Positions 61,171 to 64,000 of a stretch of 64,000 bases of DNA are shown here, piece by piece; the stretch's first letter is position 1, and every line of letters starts with the position of its first letter. The stretch is taken from the NCBI RefSeq assembly GCF_040807025.1, contig NC_090943.1:119735900-119799899 (forward strand), in the 5' to 3' direction. A model generated the notes under the pieces. The model ran no database searches. It was given only the letters and a program-made list of their open reading frames with translations, and had not been told where the DNA came from. A program made the translations under genes and the position numbers. This DNA comes from Struthio camelus. Taxonomy: Eukaryota; Chordata; Aves; Struthioniformes; Struthionidae.

Positions 61171-61196
61171 TTTGTTGCCCCGTGGTGGTGTCCGGA

Positions 61197-61204
61197 TTTT
61201 TATT
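61197..61204 (-). promoter_or_regulatory. TATA-like box of the ADCYAP1 promoter (candidate)
   Basis: The minus-strand text is GAATAAAAATCC. It lies about 65 bp downstream of the CRE-like motif, in a sensible order for a cAMP-responsive promoter. The start site would be near 61170. Confidence 0.35.
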
Positions 61205-61239
61205 CATGAATCAAATGCCTTTTTTTTTTTTTCCCCCAG

Positions 61240-61272
61240 TCACGTAATAATCGGGTATCAGAAAAGACGTCA
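61240..61272 (-). promoter_or_regulatory. Two CRE-like motifs upstream of ADCYAP1
   Basis: In the gene's sense, GTGACGTCTTTTC (7 of 8 bases of TGACGTCA, at 61265-61272) is followed about 20 bp later by ATTACGTGAC (61240-61247), a CRE/PAR-bZIP-like site. CRE-like elements are reported for mammalian ADCYAP1 promoters, consistent with induction by cAMP and depolarisation. Binding here is inferred. Confidence 0.45.
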
Positions 61273-61479
61273 CCACACCAATTCCTCAAGGAACACAGTT
61301 CTGTGTCGTCCTCAAAGATGAGCTTATCAGGAGTCATAAAGCTTCTCATAAACACCAACTCACACTTCCCCCCAAAAATAAAAAAACAAAACAAACAAAC
61401 AAAAACCAAAAAACCAAGCCATCCCACAAGCCTAAAAGGATGTTCGCAACGGTCAAGCTTTACCTGCCGTAGGAAGGGA

Positions 61480-61990
61480 CCACGAGGCGGAGGAGGGCGG
61501 TTAGGAGTGAGCTTGGGGGTCCCCCGGGCTTGGCAGGGGTCTCTCCCCGGGCTTAGCTCCGCACCTCTCCGCGGGGCCGGCTGCGCCCGCCTTCGCGGCT
61601 CGGAGCCGGCCCGGGGACTGCGCGCAGGCGGAGCAACCCCAACGCGGGACCCACATTTCCACCGAGATTGGGGGAGGCATGGGGGGCTTTTCTCTTACTT
61701 CCCCGCTTCTTTTTTTTTTTATTGCTATTGTTGTTATCATTACGCAACGCTCCCCCCCGGGGAAACCAGCAGTGCCGTAAGCGCTCCGCCTGTGCCGCCC
61801 GCCGCAGCCCCACGGCAGCCGCGGGGACGGGCCCACGCGCGGCCGCCGCAGCCCCCGGGGCCCCGGGCCCGCCGACAACCCGGGGGCGGCGGGGAGGCTC
61901 CCTCCCCCCCTCCCCGGTCCGACCCTTTCCCCTCCCCGCCTGCTGCAAAGGCCGGTGCGCGCCTGCTGGGCACAGCGGAGCGCGCACATG
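61480..61990. other. Upstream CpG-rich block 1
   Basis: G+C-rich stretch 300-800 bp upstream of the proposed promoter, with a poly-T run at 61710-61720 and CCCGGGG-type clusters. Long open frames over it (246 codons plus-strand, 210 codons minus-strand) share no recognisable domain and overlap each other, as expected of CpG-rich DNA. It may host alternative 5' exons of ADCYAP1. Confidence 0.55.
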
Positions 61991-62039
61991 GGAAAGAGGG
62001 GAGGATTGCCATGAAAAAAAAAAAAAAGGAAAAAAAAAG

Positions 62040-62634
62040 TTAATTTGCGGAGACAGTCTTAGGGAAATCCCTTCTCCGAGGAGTTCCCCGCCGCCGGGAT
62101 TATTTTCCCCCAAGTGACGCGGTGGGAGGCGAGCGCCGGGCGAGGACCCCCGGCTGGCTACCAAACCCCTGGGTATTTCGCTCATCTCCGCGCTCTCTTC
62201 TCTCAGTGGTCGAAACTCAACCCTTCATTTCCGAGAATTACCCAAAGAAATACAGGCTGCAGGAGCCATTACTGCACATTTTAATTATTAGGATCATAAG
62301 CAGAGAGTTCAGGAAGCAGCAATAATTTCGTTCTCCTGTTTCCTATTTGAATGGTTTTGGTGTAACATGTTTAGATGAGTTATTTGAGCCCAAATCGATT
62401 TCTCAAAAACAACAACAACAAAAAACACACCATACAATTACATTCCGATTATGGTCATTTAAGGTTTCAATATTTTCCGGAGGTAAAGGAAATTTAACGT
62501 GAATGAATTATTCCCTTTGAAATGGCCACTGACGTGATTACGGGGAAGGGGGACGAGACACTCGACATACGACAGGACGTTGTCTTAATTAGCGCTTCGC
62601 GTCGGGCGGGTAAAATAAGGCAACGGCGTTCAGC
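62040..62634. other. Upstream non-coding interval between CpG blocks
   Basis: Mostly A+T-rich sequence that begins after an A-rich run (62015-62038). It contains TTAATTATTAGG near 62280 and a TGACGTGA half-CRE near 62530. No gene was recognised. The texture suggests possible regulatory sequence. Confidence 0.45.
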
Positions 62635-63085
62635 AGAAGAAAGTAACCGCGCAAGGCTCAAAGTCGGAGCGCTGCGGGGAAAGGCGGAGTGGCGGCGGGG
62701 GCGGAAATCCCCTTTCCCGGAGGCAGCCGGACCGCGGCCGGCGGCGGCGGGGTTTCCCGCAGGCGGGCGGCTCCGCGGGCGCGGAGCGCGGGGCGCGGCG
62801 GGCGCTGCGCCAGCGCGCACCGTCCGTGAGCGGCGGGCGCCACCGCGCGGGCAGGCAGCGCGGCTGCGGCCGCCGCCGCCCCTTGGGGGGACGCGCTGCC
62901 TCCAGCGCAGCCGCCGCGGGGCCCCGTCGGGGCGGCCGCCGCGGGGCGCAGCGCGGGCGGGCCGCGCCGGACCGGGCCGGGCCGGGTCGGGTCGGGACGT
63001 CCCCACGAGGGGAGAGGCTCGGTGACAGCCGCTCCGCACCAAGCCCCAGCGGCCGCGGATCCCACGCGGAGCCCCCGGCTAGGAC
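62635..63085. other. Upstream CpG island 2, separated from ADCYAP1
   Basis: A discrete CpG island (CGGCGGCGGGG, GGGCCGGGCCGGG, GCCGCCGCGGGG clusters) with A+T-rich flanks, about 1.5-2 kb upstream of the gene. Open frames (167, 182, 135 codons) are composition-driven. It could be an alternative ADCYAP1 promoter or the promoter of a divergent non-coding RNA. Confidence 0.6.
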
Positions 63086-64000
63086 ACCCGCCGCCAGGGA
63101 GGTGCTGCCTTCTGCTTTCCTTTATTTCAGATATCGGGCGTTTTCTTTTGAGAGGTTGGGTTTTTTGGTTTGGGTGGTTTTTTTTTAATTGTTCTCCTTT
63201 GAAATGACTCTGTGATCGCAGGTGTAAGTGCAGGCTTTTCTAGACACGGGCATGGCAGGGATTAGATGGGTAACTTCGCTACACCAGCTTGAACTTCACA
63301 CTCTTCCTAGGGAATGAGAAGGAAATATTCTCTCTTTCCAAAGAGACCAGAATCGTGGGCAGTGGATTTTAAAGCTGTGGCTATTTTCACCTTAGGAAAG
63401 CTACTTTCAGCTGCTTTTTGTTTACACATCCTCGTTTCCTCTCTTCCCTCGCCTCTCCCCCAGTTCTTTACAGAAGTACCAGGATACCTGGGCTCAAGCA
63501 ACACAGAGATACAAATCCCAGTAAAAAAGGACTAAGCTTCCAGACAATTCTTAACAGCCCTAAGCCTCCTCTGCTTTTACAGTGTACACAGACTCAACGC
63601 CAGTATGCTTTGCAAAAATACAGCTTCTAGACACTCGTTTAGGGTGAGTAACTCACAAATGATTCATGCCAATAAAACTCTTGTAACATCTCTGTCTACT
63701 TCACGGATGTGTGTACGACATGAATATGCATACAACATGATTACAGTTCAGGCTGAATAAGTAAAGGTTTTAATCTGGCCTCCATATATAAGTAAATTTC
63801 AAGATAACTCTCTCATTTCAAGGCTGAAAGGGATTTAAGGTTTATAATACTTGCCTCTAAGGCAGACTCCTAAAGCTGCATGTGAAGGAAAGTAGGTTTT
63901 TCACTGGAGAACTTCCTTCATCTTTCTCTATCAACCTAAATTAGACCTTTTAATTTATCTGACTATGCTATTTTAAAGCTCTATTTTCTTAACTAGAGCA
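63086..64000. other. Right flank, no gene recognised
   Basis: After the upstream CpG island the sequence returns to A+T-rich DNA. A GTGTAAGT splice-donor-like string on the plus strand at 63222-63229 is noted as a finding. Open frames are under 75 codons. Confidence 0.5.

Noticed and set aside
61303..62185. Open frames of 246 (plus) and 210 (minus) codons upstream of ADCYAP1
   Set aside because: They overlap each other, are built from homopolymer and CpG-rich text, and contain no recognisable domain.
62494..63188. Open frames of 182, 167, 135 and 120 codons
   Set aside because: All fall in a CpG island and are Arg/Ala/Pro/Gly-rich on both strands, which is a composition artefact.
1..64000. 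CRISPR arrays, bacterial operons, rRNA or tRNA genes
   Set aside because: No regularly spaced repeats, no operon structure and no cloverleaf sequences were seen. The window is vertebrate chromosomal DNA.

Overview
The window looks like an avian nuclear chromosome. It carries one confidently recognised protein gene, ADCYAP1 (prepro-PACAP), on the minus strand at about 56.0-61.2 kb. The only clear mobile elements are CR1 LINE fragments of the kind that dominate bird and other sauropsid genomes. I saw no bacterial, plasmid or organellar features. The encoded precursor reads like bird ADCYAP1, but I cannot name the species.

Layout. (1) 1-1105: 5' part of a CR1 LINE on the minus strand, with a broken ORF1 and the first codons of ORF2 running off the left edge. 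(2) 1.1-53.8 kb: a long A+T-rich gene desert with no supportable coding gene. It holds a very old CR1 reverse-transcriptase fragment (about 7.4-8.4 kb), a younger CR1 (11.13-11.91 kb), a short minus-strand CR1 3' end (27.9-28.2 kb), a probable CR1-type 3' end (51.5-51.7 kb), a 114-bp dispersed direct duplication (28.37 and 29.15 kb), a second smaller repeat pair (45.26 and 46.93 kb), a roughly 2-kb pyrimidine-rich strand-asymmetric tract (36.7-38.7 kb), and several TAAT-rich patches that look enhancer-like. (3) 53.85-56.45 kb: probable ADCYAP1 3'-UTR territory, interrupted by a G+C-rich degenerate tandem repeat at 54.33-54.56 kb. (4) 56.45-60.21 kb: four coding exons of ADCYAP1 inside a large CpG-rich domain, with consensus splice sites at every junction. 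(5) 60.5-61.27 kb: probable non-coding first exon and promoter, with a TATA-like box and two CRE-like motifs. (6) 61.4-63.1 kb: further CpG-rich blocks upstream, then ordinary A+T-rich DNA to the end.

Function. The joined coding sequence (101+135+96+187 nt) gives a 172-residue precursor. It contains a signal peptide, an acidic cryptic peptide, the PRP/GHRH-like peptide (exon 4), PACAP-38 and PACAP-27 (exon 5), and a GRR amidation/cleavage site. All three coding introns are phase 2, so exon 3 or exon 4 can be skipped without a frameshift. The flanking desert has the character of a regulatory landscape for a neural gene, but that is inference.
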